DNA of 20,645 nt from DASUTW01 sp035513995. Lineage in GTDB: Bacteria > Actinomycetota > UBA4738 > CALAEC01. Under the pieces are notes generated by a model. It made no database searches. It saw nothing but the letters and a program-made list of their open reading frames with translations, and had not been told where the DNA came from. The stretch's first letter is position 1. Each line of letters begins with the position of its first letter. The stretch is taken from assembly GCA_035513995.1 (NCBI GenBank), contig DATKBL010000084.1, positions 1 to 20,645 of the forward strand, written 5' to 3'. This document shows positions 10,374 through 18,386 of this stretch, piece after piece. Position numbers and translations under genes: made by a program.

Positions 10374-11243
10374 TCAGTCGCGGATGGAGGCGACGATCTC
10401 CGCCACCTCGGTCGGGTTCCTCCCGACCTTCACCCCAACCTTCTCGAACGCCTCGGCCTTGGCCTGCGCGGTGCCCTTGGAGCCCGTGATGATCGCGCCG
10501 GCGTGGCCCATCCGCTTCCCGGGCGGCGCCGTGAACCCCGCGACGTAGGCCACGACCGGCTTCGAGACGTGCTCGGCGATGTGCGCGGCGGCCTTCTCCT
10601 CGTCGTCGCCGCCGATCTCTCCGATCAGGACGATGATCTCGGTCTCGGGGTCGGACTCGAAGAGCTCGAGGGCGTCCACGAAGCCCGTGCCGATGATGGG
10701 GTCGCCGCCGATCCCGATGCAGGTGGACTGCCCGATCCCCTGCTGGGTCAGCTCGTTCATGATCTGGTACGTGAGGGTCCCCGAGCGGGAGACGAGCCCC
10801 ACGTTCCCCTCCATCGTGATCTCGTGCGGGATGATCCCGACGTTCGCCTTCCCCGGCGAGATCAGACCCGGGCAGTTGGGACCGATCAGCCGGACGTCCT
10901 TGCCGGCGAGGTAGTTCCAGACCCGCGACATGTCCTGCACGGGTATCCCCTCGGTGATGCAGACGACGAGGCCGACGCCGGCGTCGGCCGACTCGAGGAT
11001 CGCGTCGGCGGCGAAGCGCGCCGGGACGAACACGAGCGAGGTGTCGGCTCCCGTCTCCTCCACCGCCTCGCGGACGTTGTCGAAGACGGGGATGTCGTTC
11101 ACCGACTCGCCCCCCTTCCCGGGGGTGACGCCGGCGACGACCGGGGTGCCGTAGTCGCGGTTCCGCAGGGTGTGGAACGAGCCCTCCTTGCCGGTGATGC
11201 CCTGGACCACGAGGCGGGTCTGCTCGGTGACGAGGACGGCCAT
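10374..11243 (-). CDS. sucD: Succinyl-CoA synthetase alpha subunit
   Basis: 289 residues. With SucC it converts succinyl-CoA, ADP (or GDP) and phosphate to succinate, CoA and NTP in the TCA cycle. Seen: the CoA-binding Rossmann start (VQGITGKEGSFHT), CITEGIPVQDM, GPNCPGLISPG, and the phosphorylated active-site histidine H247 in GKRMGHAGAIITG. Length equals the family norm. ATG overlaps the sucC stop by one base (TGATG), with AAGGGGAG 6 nt upstream, so the two subunits are translationally coupled. It is the third gene of the mutase-subunit-sucC-sucD operon. Confidence 0.97.
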   Translation of the reverse strand: MAVLVTEQTRLVVQGITGKEGSFHTLRNRDYGTPVVAGVTPGKGGESVNDIPVFDNVREAVEETGADTSLVFVPARFAADAILESADAGVGLVVCITEGIPVQDMSRVWNYLAGKDVRLIGPNCPGLISPGKANVGIIPHEITMEGNVGLVSRSGTLTYQIMNELTQQGIGQSTCIGIGGDPIIGTGFVDALELFESDPETEIIVLIGEIGGDDEEKAAAHIAEHVSKPVVAYVAGFTAPPGKRMGHAGAIITGSKGTAQAKAEAFEKVGVKVGRNPTEVAEIVASIRD

Positions 11244-12385
11244 CAGGCGCTCCCCTTCGCGGCGGCCACTGCCTTCTCGGCGGCCTCGAGCATCGTGGCG
11301 GCCGGCACGATCCGGTCGTTGCCGGCGTCGGCCAGCATCTTCCGGCCTTCCTCAGCGTTGGTGCCGTCGAGGCGGACCACGATCGGCACCTCGGCCTCGA
11401 TCCGGTCCAGCGCCTCGAGGATGCCCTCGGCCACGAGGTCGCACCGGGTGATCCCGCCGAAGATGTTCACCAGCACCGATCGCACCGCCGGGTCGGACAG
11501 GATGACCTCGAGCGCCGCCGCCATCACGTCGGCGCCGGCCCCGCCCCCGGCGTCGAGGAAGTTCGCGGCCGAGCCGCCGGCCTGCTGCACGACGTCGAGG
11601 GTCGACATGACCAGGCCGGCCCCGTTGCCGATGATCCCCACCTCGCCGTCGAGCTTCACGTACTGGAGGCCGAGCTCCCTGGCCCGAGCCTCGACCGGGT
11701 CGAGCACGAAATCCCTGGCGAGCTCGGCGAGGTCCGGGTGCCGGAACAACGCGTTGTCGTCGAGCGTCACCTTGGCGTCCAGCGCGACCACGGCGCCGTC
11801 GGCGAGCAGCGCCAGCGGGTTGATCTCGACGAGCGTGGCGTCCGACGCCGTCAGGACGTCGTAGAGCTTGGTCAGGATGTCGACGCTTCCCTTGATCGCG
11901 GCCTCGGGGAAGTGCCCGATCAGGTAGCGGGTCTGGTACGGCATCAGCCCGAGCACCGGATCGATCTCGGCGCGACGGATCGCCTCGGGCTTCTCCCGGG
12001 CGATGTCCTCGATCTCCATCCCGCCCTCGTTCGACGTCATCGCCAGGTACCTGCGCGACGAGCGATCGAGCGTGATCGCCATGTAGAACTGGGTCTCGAT
12101 GTCGACGAGTCGCTCGATGAGCACGCGGGTGACCGGCGTCCCGAGGAACCCCTCCTCGAGCATGCGGCGCGCGGCCTCCTCGGCCTCCTCGGCGGTCTGC
12201 ACCAGCGCGATGCCCCCCTCCTTCCCGCGCCCCCCGACCTGGACCTGGACCTTCACCGCGACCGCCCCGCCGAAGCGGTCGGCGATCTCCACGGCCTCCT
12301 TCGGCGAGGCCGCTATCTCGCCGTCGACGAGGGCGATCCCGTGTGCCCCGAACAGGTCCTTGCCCTGGTGCTCGTAGAGGTCCAT
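11243..12385 (-). CDS. sucC: Succinyl-CoA synthetase beta subunit
   Basis: 380 residues. The N-terminal ATP-grasp domain opens MDLYEHQGKDLFGAHGI with VQVQVGGRGKEGGIALV, and the C-terminal ligase domain has GNGAGLVMSTLDVVQQ, ANFLDAGGGA and VNIFGGITRCDLVAEGI. These bind nucleotide and catalyse phosphate transfer to SucD. The ATG overlaps the stop of the cobalamin-binding subunit by one base (TGATG) and has only a weak GAGAGA upstream, so it likely depends on coupling. Nucleotide specificity (ADP or GDP) cannot be settled by eye. Confidence 0.97.
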   Translation of the reverse strand: MDLYEHQGKDLFGAHGIALVDGEIAASPKEAVEIADRFGGAVAVKVQVQVGGRGKEGGIALVQTAEEAEEAARRMLEEGFLGTPVTRVLIERLVDIETQFYMAITLDRSSRRYLAMTSNEGGMEIEDIAREKPEAIRRAEIDPVLGLMPYQTRYLIGHFPEAAIKGSVDILTKLYDVLTASDATLVEINPLALLADGAVVALDAKVTLDDNALFRHPDLAELARDFVLDPVEARARELGLQYVKLDGEVGIIGNGAGLVMSTLDVVQQAGGSAANFLDAGGGAGADVMAAALEVILSDPAVRSVLVNIFGGITRCDLVAEGILEALDRIEAEVPIVVRLDGTNAEEGRKMLADAGNDRIVPAATMLEAAEKAVAAAKGSA

Positions 12386-12792
12386 CAGGTCGTCTCTCTC
12401 GGCCCGAGGCGCTCCTCGAGCCAGTCCAGGATCGCCGAGGTGGGGGCCCCGGGCGTGAAGACCTGCTCGATCCCGGCCTCCTGGAGCGCGGGCACGTCGT
12501 CCTTGGGGATGATCCCCCCGCCGAACAGCAGCACGTCGCCGGCCCCCCGCTCCCGAAGCGCGGCGGCGACCTTCGGGAAGAGCGTCATGTGCGCGCCGGA
12601 GTGGATCGAGAGGCCCACGGCGTCCACGTCCTCCTGGATCGCGGCCTCCACGATCTGCTCGGGGGTCTGGTGGAGACCCGTGTAGATCACCTCGTACCCG
12701 CCGTCGCGAAGGGCCCGGGCGACGACCTTCGCCCCCCGGTCGTGCCCATCGAGGCCGGGCTTCGCGATGAGAATGCGGTGCTTTCCGGGCAT
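12385..12792 (-). CDS. Stand-alone cobalamin-binding subunit of an acyl-CoA mutase
   Basis: 135 residues forming a complete B12-binding domain like the C-terminal domain of methylmalonyl-CoA mutase. It has D-x-H-x-x-G (D15, H17 as axial cobalt ligand, G20) in KPGLDGHDRGAKVVARAL, then VGLSIHSGAHMTLFP, and the GGG turn in LLFGGGIIP with TPGA near the end. As a separate protein it matches the small subunit of split mutases (methylmalonyl-CoA or related carbon-skeleton mutases), whose catalytic subunit is encoded elsewhere. It leads the operon with sucCD and ends in a TGATG overlap with sucC. TATAGT lies 35 nt upstream, and AAGGGGG precedes ATG by 8 nt. Methylmalonyl-CoA as substrate is inferred from the sucCD linkage. 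Confidence 0.88.
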   Translation of the reverse strand: MPGKHRILIAKPGLDGHDRGAKVVARALRDGGYEVIYTGLHQTPEQIVEAAIQEDVDAVGLSIHSGAHMTLFPKVAAALRERGAGDVLLFGGGIIPKDDVPALQEAGIEQVFTPGAPTSAILDWLEERLGPRETT

Positions 12793-12827
12793 GGAGCGTG
12801 CCCCCTTAGACCTCCGGAGACGCGGTC

Positions 12828-12833
12828 ACTATA
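12828..12833 (-). promoter_or_regulatory. -10 box of the mutase-subunit-sucCD operon
   Basis: TATAGT on the minus strand (5 of 6 to TATAAT) would start transcription near 12821, giving a leader of about 29 nt with AAGGGGG. No -35 resembling TTGACA is seen. Confidence 0.5.
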
Positions 12834-12878
12834 GCGGATGCGCACGGGCGGACGCTGCCGCCCTGCGATGATGGGGGC

Positions 12879-13343
12879 GTGTCCAGGAGGCCGCGCATCC
12901 GCTTCCGCTCCCCCGGCGTCAAGCCGGGACAGAGGATCGGCCCCCTCGGCCCGTTCCGAGGCCGACTCGGCCTGCAGTGGGTGGTCGCGCCGCTCGCGCT
13001 CGGGGTCGTGCTCCTCGTCGCGGGCTGGTACTTCCTGCGCGACCCCGAGCCCGGCCCCCCGTGGCGCCCCGTGGCAGAGGTGTCGTCGCTCCCCGTGGGC
13101 GAGGGCCGCCAGACGCTCCCCGGTGTCCTCGTGGGCCGCCTGCCTGACGGTCGGGTTGTCGCGGTGGCCGAGGAGCCGGGCTGCGCGCTCGGCCCGAGCG
13201 ACGAGGGCTACGTGGACTGCGAGGGCGCCACCTTCAGCCTCGACGGCACTCCCGTGGCCGATGGCGAGCCGCTGGACCTCGTCCCGGTCCGGATCCACGA
13301 CGGCGTCCTTTACGCGAACCCTGAGGAGCGGATCGAGCGCTGA
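12879..13343 (+). CDS. One-helix membrane protein with degenerate Rieske-like domain
   Basis: 154 residues from GTG 12879. A basic N-terminus (1-30) is followed by one transmembrane helix (about 31-53, LGLQWVVAPLALGVVLLVAGW), so the C-terminal domain is probably outside. Residues 80-148 have the shape of the end of a Rieske domain: GCALG, then GYVDCEGATFSLDGTPV, then PLDLVPVRIHDGVLYAN, compare C-x-H-L-G...C-P-C-H-G-S-x-F-D-x-x-G...PL...V-x-V-x-D-G-x-V-Y. The cluster ligands are lost: the histidine positions are A/L and E, leaving only C102 and C114, which could form a disulfide. A binding rather than redox role is inferred. The alternative overlapping frame is Arg/Ser-rich and rejected. It is divergent from the mutase-subunit gene. 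Confidence 0.7.
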   Translation: MSRRPRIRFRSPGVKPGQRIGPLGPFRGRLGLQWVVAPLALGVVLLVAGWYFLRDPEPGPPWRPVAEVSSLPVGEGRQTLPGVLVGRLPDGRVVAVAEEPGCALGPSDEGYVDCEGATFSLDGTPVADGEPLDLVPVRIHDGVLYANPEERIER

Positions 13344-13387
13344 CCTCTCAGGCGGCGGCCGGACGGATGGGCAAGGCGCTCGGTCCG

Positions 13388-13393
13388 TAGACT
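13388..13393 (+). promoter_or_regulatory. Candidate -10 box of the STAS gene
   Basis: TAGACT matches TANNNT and would start transcription near 13400, leaving a leader of about 30 nt with GAGGGGG. There is no clear -35. Confidence 0.35.
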
Positions 13394-13430
13394 GGGGCCG
13401 GTCGCACGCCGACAGAGGGGGAACCCGCTC

Positions 13431-13751
13431 GTGACCGACCGGCTGCTCATCAGCCGCGTGGGCCCACGTCACCTCCGGGTGGCGGGCGAGCTCGACATGG
13501 CGTCGTCGCCGGCGCTCGCAGAGGAGCTCCGAGGCCTCGTCGGCTCGGGCGAGGGGCCCGTGATCCTCGAGCTCGCCCACCTGACCTTCCTCGACTCGAC
13601 CGGGCTGCGCGTGCTCATCGACGCCGCCCAGAAGCTCGGGGAGTCCGGCGATCTGGTCCTTCGCAACCCCACCCGCGCTGCCACGGAGGTGCTGGAGATC
13701 GCCGGCGTCGTGAAGGCGGCCTCCAACCTCGTCATCGAGCGCGACGACTGA
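13431..13751 (+). CDS. STAS-domain anti-sigma factor antagonist
   Basis: 106 residues forming one SpoIIAA/RsbV-like STAS domain: LRVAGELDMASSPALAEEL, then VILELAHLTFLDSTGLRVLIDA and LVLRNPTRAATEVLEIAGV. D55-S56-T57-G58 is the phosphorylation motif; in RsbV the same Ser is phosphorylated by the anti-sigma kinase, which blocks partner binding. So the protein should release a sigma factor by sequestering an anti-sigma kinase when unphosphorylated. It starts at GTG 13431 with GAGGGGG 9 nt upstream. No kinase, phosphatase or sigma gene is adjacent. Its stop lies 3 bp from the convergent pcrA stop. The family call is firm, the pathway unknown. Confidence 0.93.
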   Translation: MTDRLLISRVGPRHLRVAGELDMASSPALAEELRGLVGSGEGPVILELAHLTFLDSTGLRVLIDAAQKLGESGDLVLRNPTRAATEVLEIAGVVKAASNLVIERDD

Positions 13752-13754
13752 GCG

Positions 13755-15902
13755 TCAGCCGACCTTCTTGAGGGGGGCGTAGGCGAGCAGCAACCGCTTC
13801 TCCCCCTCCTCCTCGAACATGATCGTGACCTCGGCGTCGGTCCCCCGGCCCGAGACGGACACGACCACACCCTCCCCGAACCGATCGTGCCGGACGGTGT
13901 CGCCGGCCGACACGTCGACCGTCGGCGGAGCCGGGACCCGCTCCTCGCGCGGGGTCCTCCCCTCGCTCTCGACCTCGTGGACGAGCTCGGAGGGCATCTC
14001 GGCGAGGAAGCGCGAGGGCGGGTTGTAGGACGAGGCGCCGAACAGCGAGCGGCTCCAGGCGTGGGTGAGGTAGAGGCGCCGGCGCGCCCGGGTGATGCCG
14101 ACGTACGCGAGCCGGCGCTCCTCCTCCAGCTCCGCCGTGTCGGTCATCGACCGATGGTGAGGGAACACGCCGTCCTCCATCCCGACGATGAACACGACGT
14201 CGAACTCCAGGCCCTTCGCGGTGTGCAGGGTCATCAAGGTCACGCCGGTCTCGGTCTCGTCGTACTCGTCCTGGTCGGTGATGAGCGAGACCTGTTCGAG
14301 GAACGCGGAGACGCCCTCACCGGGGAACCGCGCGTCGAACTCGGCCCCCACGCCCACCAGCTCCTGGAGGTTCTCCTTGCGCGACTCGGCCTCCACGGTG
14401 CGCTCGGCGTCGAGCGTGGCCCAGTACCCCGACTCCGTGTAGGCGGCCTCGACCACGCGCGCCACGCTGACCCCCTCGTCGAGCAGCGCGCGCAGCGCAT
14501 CCATCACCTCCACGAACCCGCGCAGCGCCCCGACCGCTCGTGGCGACAGCGTGACGATCTCGTCGGCCCTGCGTGCCGCCTCGAGCACGGTGATCTCCTC
14601 GTCCCGAGCGAACGCCTCCACCGCGGCGAGCGTCTGATCGCCGATCCCTCGCTTCGGCGTGTTGATCACGCGACGGGTGGCGACCACGTCCTGGGGGTTC
14701 ACCAGGACCTTCAGGTACGCGAGGACGTCCTTGATCTCCCGTCGCTCGTAGAAGCGGAGGCCGCCGACGACCTTGTAGAGGATGCCGGACTTCATCAGCA
14801 CGTCCTCGAGGACCCGCGACTGGGCGTTCGTCCGGTAGAAGATCGCCACGTCCGAGTAGCGGAACCCGTCCTCCTCGACGAGACGCTCGATCTCCTGCGC
14901 CGCGAACCAGGCCTCGTCGTGCTCGTCCTCGGCCCGGTAGCGGACGATCGGGTCGCCGCCGCCCGCGTCGGTCCAGAGGTTCTTCGGCTTCCGCTGGACG
15001 TTGTGGTCGATCAGCGCGTTCGCCACCTCGAGGATCGTCCGCGTCGAGCGGTAGTTCTGGTCGAGGACGAACTCCGCGGCGTCGGGATGATCGTTCTCGA
15101 AATCGAGGAGGTTCTGGATCGTGGCGCCGCGCCACGAGTAGATCCCCTGATCGGCGTCGCCGACGACGCACACGTTCCCGTACCGCGCCGCGAGCAGGTT
15201 CACCAGATGGTACTGGGGCCGGTTCGTGTCCTGGTACTCGTCCACGAGGATGTAGCGGAAGCGCTCCTGGTAGTGGGCGAGGACCTCGGGATGGTCGCGG
15301 AAGAGCCGAACCGTCCGAAGGATCAGGTCGTCGAAGTCGAGGGCGCCCGCCTGCTGCAGCCGGCGCTGGTAGGCCGCGTAGACCTCGGCCACCTGCTTCT
15401 CGTACCAGTTGCCGGCGCGCGCGGCGGCGTCCGAGGGTGAGAGCATCGCGTCCTTCAGCCGCCCGATCGCGGCGGCGATCGCTCGCGGGGGGAAGCGCTT
15501 CTCGTCGATCCCCAGCTCCTCCGACGCCATCTTCACGACACGCTCGGTGTCGGCCGAGTCGTAGATCGTGAAGCTCGACGGGAGCCCGAGCAGCTCGTGC
15601 TCGCGCCGGAGGATCCGAGCGCAGGTCGAGTGGAAGGTGAGGATCCACATCCGACGGGCGACCGAGGCGCCCACGAGCTCCTCGACCCGCTCGGCCATCT
15701 CCCCCGCGGCCTTGTTCGTGAAGGTGATCGCGAGGACGGCTCCCGGGGGGACCCCCAGCTCCTTGATCAGGTAGGCGATGCGGTGGGTGAGGATCCGCGT
15801 CTTGCCCGACCCGGCGCCCGCCACGATGAGCACCGGCCCCTCGGTGTGCAGGACGGCCTCGCGCTGGACGGGGTTGAGCGGGGCGAGGATCGGCGACTCC
15901 AC
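13755..15902 (-). CDS. pcrA: ATP-dependent 3'-5' DNA helicase PcrA (UvrD family)
   Basis: 715 residues, an SF1A helicase acting in nucleotide-excision repair, replication-fork processing and removal of protein barriers. Visible in order: Q-motif LNPVQREAV, Walker A AGAGSGKT (28-35), ITFTNKAAGEM, motif II VDEYQDTN, VGDADQGIYSWRGA, LDQNYRST, LMTLHTAKGLEFDVVF and the arginine-finger motif RRLAYVGITRARRRL. The C-terminus GDTVRHDRFGEGVVVSV is the Tudor-like RNA-polymerase-binding domain of PcrA, which supports pcrA over rep. It starts at GTG 15902; a perfect TATAAT ends 6 nt upstream, so the transcript is probably leaderless. It is divergent from the TauE/SafE gene and convergent with the STAS gene. 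Confidence 0.96.
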   Translation of the reverse strand: MESPILAPLNPVQREAVLHTEGPVLIVAGAGSGKTRILTHRIAYLIKELGVPPGAVLAITFTNKAAGEMAERVEELVGASVARRMWILTFHSTCARILRREHELLGLPSSFTIYDSADTERVVKMASEELGIDEKRFPPRAIAAAIGRLKDAMLSPSDAAARAGNWYEKQVAEVYAAYQRRLQQAGALDFDDLILRTVRLFRDHPEVLAHYQERFRYILVDEYQDTNRPQYHLVNLLAARYGNVCVVGDADQGIYSWRGATIQNLLDFENDHPDAAEFVLDQNYRSTRTILEVANALIDHNVQRKPKNLWTDAGGGDPIVRYRAEDEHDEAWFAAQEIERLVEEDGFRYSDVAIFYRTNAQSRVLEDVLMKSGILYKVVGGLRFYERREIKDVLAYLKVLVNPQDVVATRRVINTPKRGIGDQTLAAVEAFARDEEITVLEAARRADEIVTLSPRAVGALRGFVEVMDALRALLDEGVSVARVVEAAYTESGYWATLDAERTVEAESRKENLQELVGVGAEFDARFPGEGVSAFLEQVSLITDQDEYDETETGVTLMTLHTAKGLEFDVVFIVGMEDGVFPHHRSMTDTAELEEERRLAYVGITRARRRLYLTHAWSRSLFGASSYNPPSRFLAEMPSELVHEVESEGRTPREERVPAPPTVDVSAGDTVRHDRFGEGVVVSVSGRGTDAEVTIMFEEEGEKRLLLAYAPLKKVG

Positions 15903-15908
15903 GCGGCG

Positions 15909-15914
15909 ATTATA
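15909..15914 (-). promoter_or_regulatory. Consensus -10 box of pcrA (leaderless)
   Basis: A perfect TATAAT on the minus strand lies 6 nt before GTG 15902, so transcription should begin at or next to the start codon. No recognisable -35 is seen at 16-19 bp. Confidence 0.65.
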
Positions 15915-15948
15915 GGTCCGGCCTCCGTCCCCTCCGCCCGGCTCCGAC

Positions 15949-15954
15949 TACACT
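15949..15954 (+). promoter_or_regulatory. Candidate -10 box of the TauE/SafE gene
   Basis: TACACT matches TANNNT; transcription would start near 15961, about 25 nt before GTG 15986. It is divergent from the pcrA promoter, with 34 bp between the two -10 boxes. Confidence 0.4.
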
Positions 15955-15985
15955 GACGCCGCGTGGAGCGGCCAGCACGGACCGG

Positions 15986-16819
15986 GTGACCGACCGGGGA
16001 GCGGGCGAGACCTCCCTCGGAGGCGCGATCGTCGTCGGGGTGGCGTCGGGATTCCTGGCCGGCCTCTTCGGGGTCGGCGGGGGGATCCTCATCGTCCCCG
16101 GGCTGGTGTTCCTCGGGATGCGCCAGCGCCGGGCGCACGGGACGTCGCTGGCAGCGATCATCCCGATCGCCGCGTCGGGGATCGTGGGCTTCTGGCTGGA
16201 GGGGTCCGTGGACTGGCCGGTGGCCGCGGTCGTCACAGTCGGGGCCGCTGCCGGGGCCTTCCTCGGGACCACCGCGCTCCAGCGCCTGGAGGGACGGGCC
16301 CTGAGGATCGGGTTCGCCGCGCTGCTGCTGGCGACGGCCGCCCGCCTGTTCCTCGAGGTCTCCGACCGCACGGGAAGGGCCGATCTCGACGTCCTGATGA
16401 TCCTCGGCCTGCTCCTCCTTGGCCTCTTCGCGGGAGGCGTAGCCGGTCTGTTCGGGGTCGGAGGCGGCGTCGTGATCGTGCCGGCGCTCGTGATCCTCTT
16501 CTCGATCCCCGACCCCGTGGCCAAAGGCACCTCGCTCGTCGTCATCCTCCCGGCGGCGCTCGTAGGGACCGCGCGCAACGTCCGCTACGGGAACCTCGAC
16601 CTGCGAGCCGCGGTCGCGGTGGGGGTCAGCGGGGTGGTCAGCGCGTTTCTCGCGTCGAAGCTCGCGATCCGCATGGACCCGCGCCTGTCGGCCGTCCTGT
16701 TCGCGGCCCTGCTCGTGGCGGTGACGGTTCGCCTGCTGATCGTGGAGCGGCAGCGGACGATCGCCAAGCGCGAGGGTCGCTGGCCGCCCCCCGAGGAGCA
16801 GCCGGAGATCTCCCCCTAG
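15986..16819 (+). CDS. TauE/SafE family sulfite/sulfonate-type permease
   Basis: 277 residues, about eight membrane helices arranged as two homologous halves. GLFGVGGGILIVPGLVFLG in the first half is echoed by GLFGVGGGVVIVPALVILF in the second, and GTSLAAIIPIAASGIVG by GTSLVVILPAALVGTARN. This duplication is the hallmark of TauE/SafE (DUF81) transporters, which export or import sulfur-containing organic anions such as sulfite, sulfoacetate or taurine-derived products. The substrate cannot be inferred because no sulfur gene is nearby. It starts at GTG 15986 (MTDRGAGETSLGG) with only a weak GGAGCGG upstream. It converges on guaA with 4 bp between stops. Confidence 0.92.
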   Translation: MTDRGAGETSLGGAIVVGVASGFLAGLFGVGGGILIVPGLVFLGMRQRRAHGTSLAAIIPIAASGIVGFWLEGSVDWPVAAVVTVGAAAGAFLGTTALQRLEGRALRIGFAALLLATAARLFLEVSDRTGRADLDVLMILGLLLLGLFAGGVAGLFGVGGGVVIVPALVILFSIPDPVAKGTSLVVILPAALVGTARNVRYGNLDLRAAVAVGVSGVVSAFLASKLAIRMDPRLSAVLFAALLVAVTVRLLIVERQRTIAKREGRWPPPEEQPEISP

Positions 16820-16823
16820 TCCG

Positions 16824-18377
16824 TCACTCCCACTCGATCGTGCCGGGCGGCTTCGACGTGACGTCGTAGGCGACCCGGTTCACGCCGGGCACCTCGCGGA
16901 CGATCCTGGTCGAGATCGTCTCGATCACCTCGTGCGGGAGGCGGGCCCAGTCGGCGGTCATCGCGTCCTCGGAGGTGACGGCCCGCAGGACCACCGGGCG
17001 CTCGTAGGTCCTGCCGTCGCCCATCACGCCCACCGAGCGCACGTCGAGGAGCACCGCGAACGCCTGCCAGATCTCGCGCTCGAGCCCCGCCCGGCTGATC
17101 TCCTCGCGGACGATCGCGTCGGCAGCGCGGACGAGCGCGAGACGGTCGCGGGTGACCTCGCCCACCACGCGCACGGCCAAGCCCGGCCCCGGGAAGGGCT
17201 GGCGCTGGACGACCTCCTCGGGCAGCCCCAGCTCGGCGCCGATCACGCGTACCTCGTCCTTGAAGAGGTCGCGGAGGGGCTCCACGAGCTCGAGGTCCAT
17301 CCGCTCGGGGAGCCCTCCCACGTTGTGATGGGTCTTGATCGTGGCGGCGGTGTCGGACCCCGACTCGATCACGTCGGGGTAGAGGGTGCCCTGCACCAGG
17401 AAGCGCGCGCCGCGATGCTCCCGCGCCACCTCCTCGAAGACCCGGATGAACTCCTCGCCGATACGGCGCCGCTTCTCCTCGGGGTCGGTGACGCCCTCAA
17501 GGCGCGCCAGGAACCGGTCCTCGGCCTTGACGTGCACGAGGGGCACGCCGAAGTGCCGGGCGAACGCCTCCTCGACCTGCTCGGGCTCGCCCTCGCGGAG
17601 CAGCCCCGTATCGACGAAGACGCACGTGAGACGGTCGCCGATCGCCCGGTGGACCAGGAGGGCCGCGACGGCCGAGTCGACCCCGCCCGAGAGCGCGCAG
17701 AGGGCCTCGGCCTCGCCCACCTTCTCGCGGACCCTCTCCACCGCGCGCTCGATCACGTTCACGGGGGTCCAATCCGGCAGGAGGCCGCACGCGTCGTAGA
17801 GGAACCGCTTCAGGAGGTCCGGGCCGTGAGGCGTGTGGGAGACCTCCGGATGGAACTGGACGCCGTAGAGGCCTCGCTGCGGATCCTCGAAGGCGGCGGC
17901 GGGGGTGGCCTCGGTCCGGGCCGTGACGCGGAACCCCTCGGGCGGCGCGACGACCGTGTCGCTGTGCGACATCCACACCGTCTGCTCGACGGACGCCTCC
18001 CGGAAGAGGACCCCCGGATCGACGACCCGCAGGCCGGTCTTGCCGTACTCGCGAGCCCCCGTCGCCTCGACGACACCGCCGAGGGCGCGCGCCATCGCCT
18101 GCTGGCCGTAGCAGATCCCGAGCACGGGCACCCCCGCGTCGAGCAGGTGGGGGTTGAGCACCGGGGCGCCCTCCTCGTACACGGAGGCGGGGCCTCCGGA
18201 GAGAACGATGCCCGCCGGACGGCGCCGGGCCACCTCCTCGAGCGTGGCGTCGTGGGCCACGATCTCCGAATAGACGTGGCACTCGCGGATGCGGCGGGCG
18301 ATCAGCTGCGCGTACTGCGCCCCGAAGTCGACCACCAGGACCGGTCGCGGCTCGGAAGCGGAGGCGTCTCGAGGCAA
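16824..18377 (-). CDS. guaA: GMP synthase (glutamine-hydrolysing)
   Basis: About 517 residues; makes GMP from XMP with ATP and glutamine. The class-I amidotransferase domain has VLSGGPASVYEEGAP, nucleophile C89 in GICYGQQ, and H176/E178 in QFHPEVSH. The ATP-pyrophosphatase domain has SGGVDS at 230-235. The dimerisation domain has PFPGPGLAVRVVG and ends KPPGTIEWE, the family C-terminus. I propose TTG 18377 (LPRDASASEPRPVLVVDFG), because TACGGT lies 9 nt upstream and the family normally has few residues before VLVVDFGAQ. An in-frame ATG at 18428 would add 17 Arg-rich residues without a binding site and is the alternative. It converges with the TauE/SafE gene and is divergent from the EAL gene. 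Confidence 0.95.
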   Translation of the reverse strand: MPRDASASEPRPVLVVDFGAQYAQLIARRIRECHVYSEIVAHDATLEEVARRRPAGIVLSGGPASVYEEGAPVLNPHLLDAGVPVLGICYGQQAMARALGGVVEATGAREYGKTGLRVVDPGVLFREASVEQTVWMSHSDTVVAPPEGFRVTARTEATPAAAFEDPQRGLYGVQFHPEVSHTPHGPDLLKRFLYDACGLLPDWTPVNVIERAVERVREKVGEAEALCALSGGVDSAVAALLVHRAIGDRLTCVFVDTGLLREGEPEQVEEAFARHFGVPLVHVKAEDRFLARLEGVTDPEEKRRRIGEEFIRVFEEVAREHRGARFLVQGTLYPDVIESGSDTAATIKTHHNVGGLPERMDLELVEPLRDLFKDEVRVIGAELGLPEEVVQRQPFPGPGLAVRVVGEVTRDRLALVRAADAIVREEISRAGLEREIWQAFAVLLDVRSVGVMGDGRTYERPVVLRAVTSEDAMTADWARLPHEVIETISTRIVREVPGVNRVAYDVTSKPPGTIEWE

Positions 18378-18386
18378 GGTGGCGCG

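Noticed and set aside
12838..13434. Alternative 198-codon plus-strand frame overlapping the Rieske-like gene
   Set aside because: Its translation is Arg/Ser/Ala-rich without a membrane helix or motif. The frame from 12879 has a clean transmembrane helix and a domain-like C-terminus.
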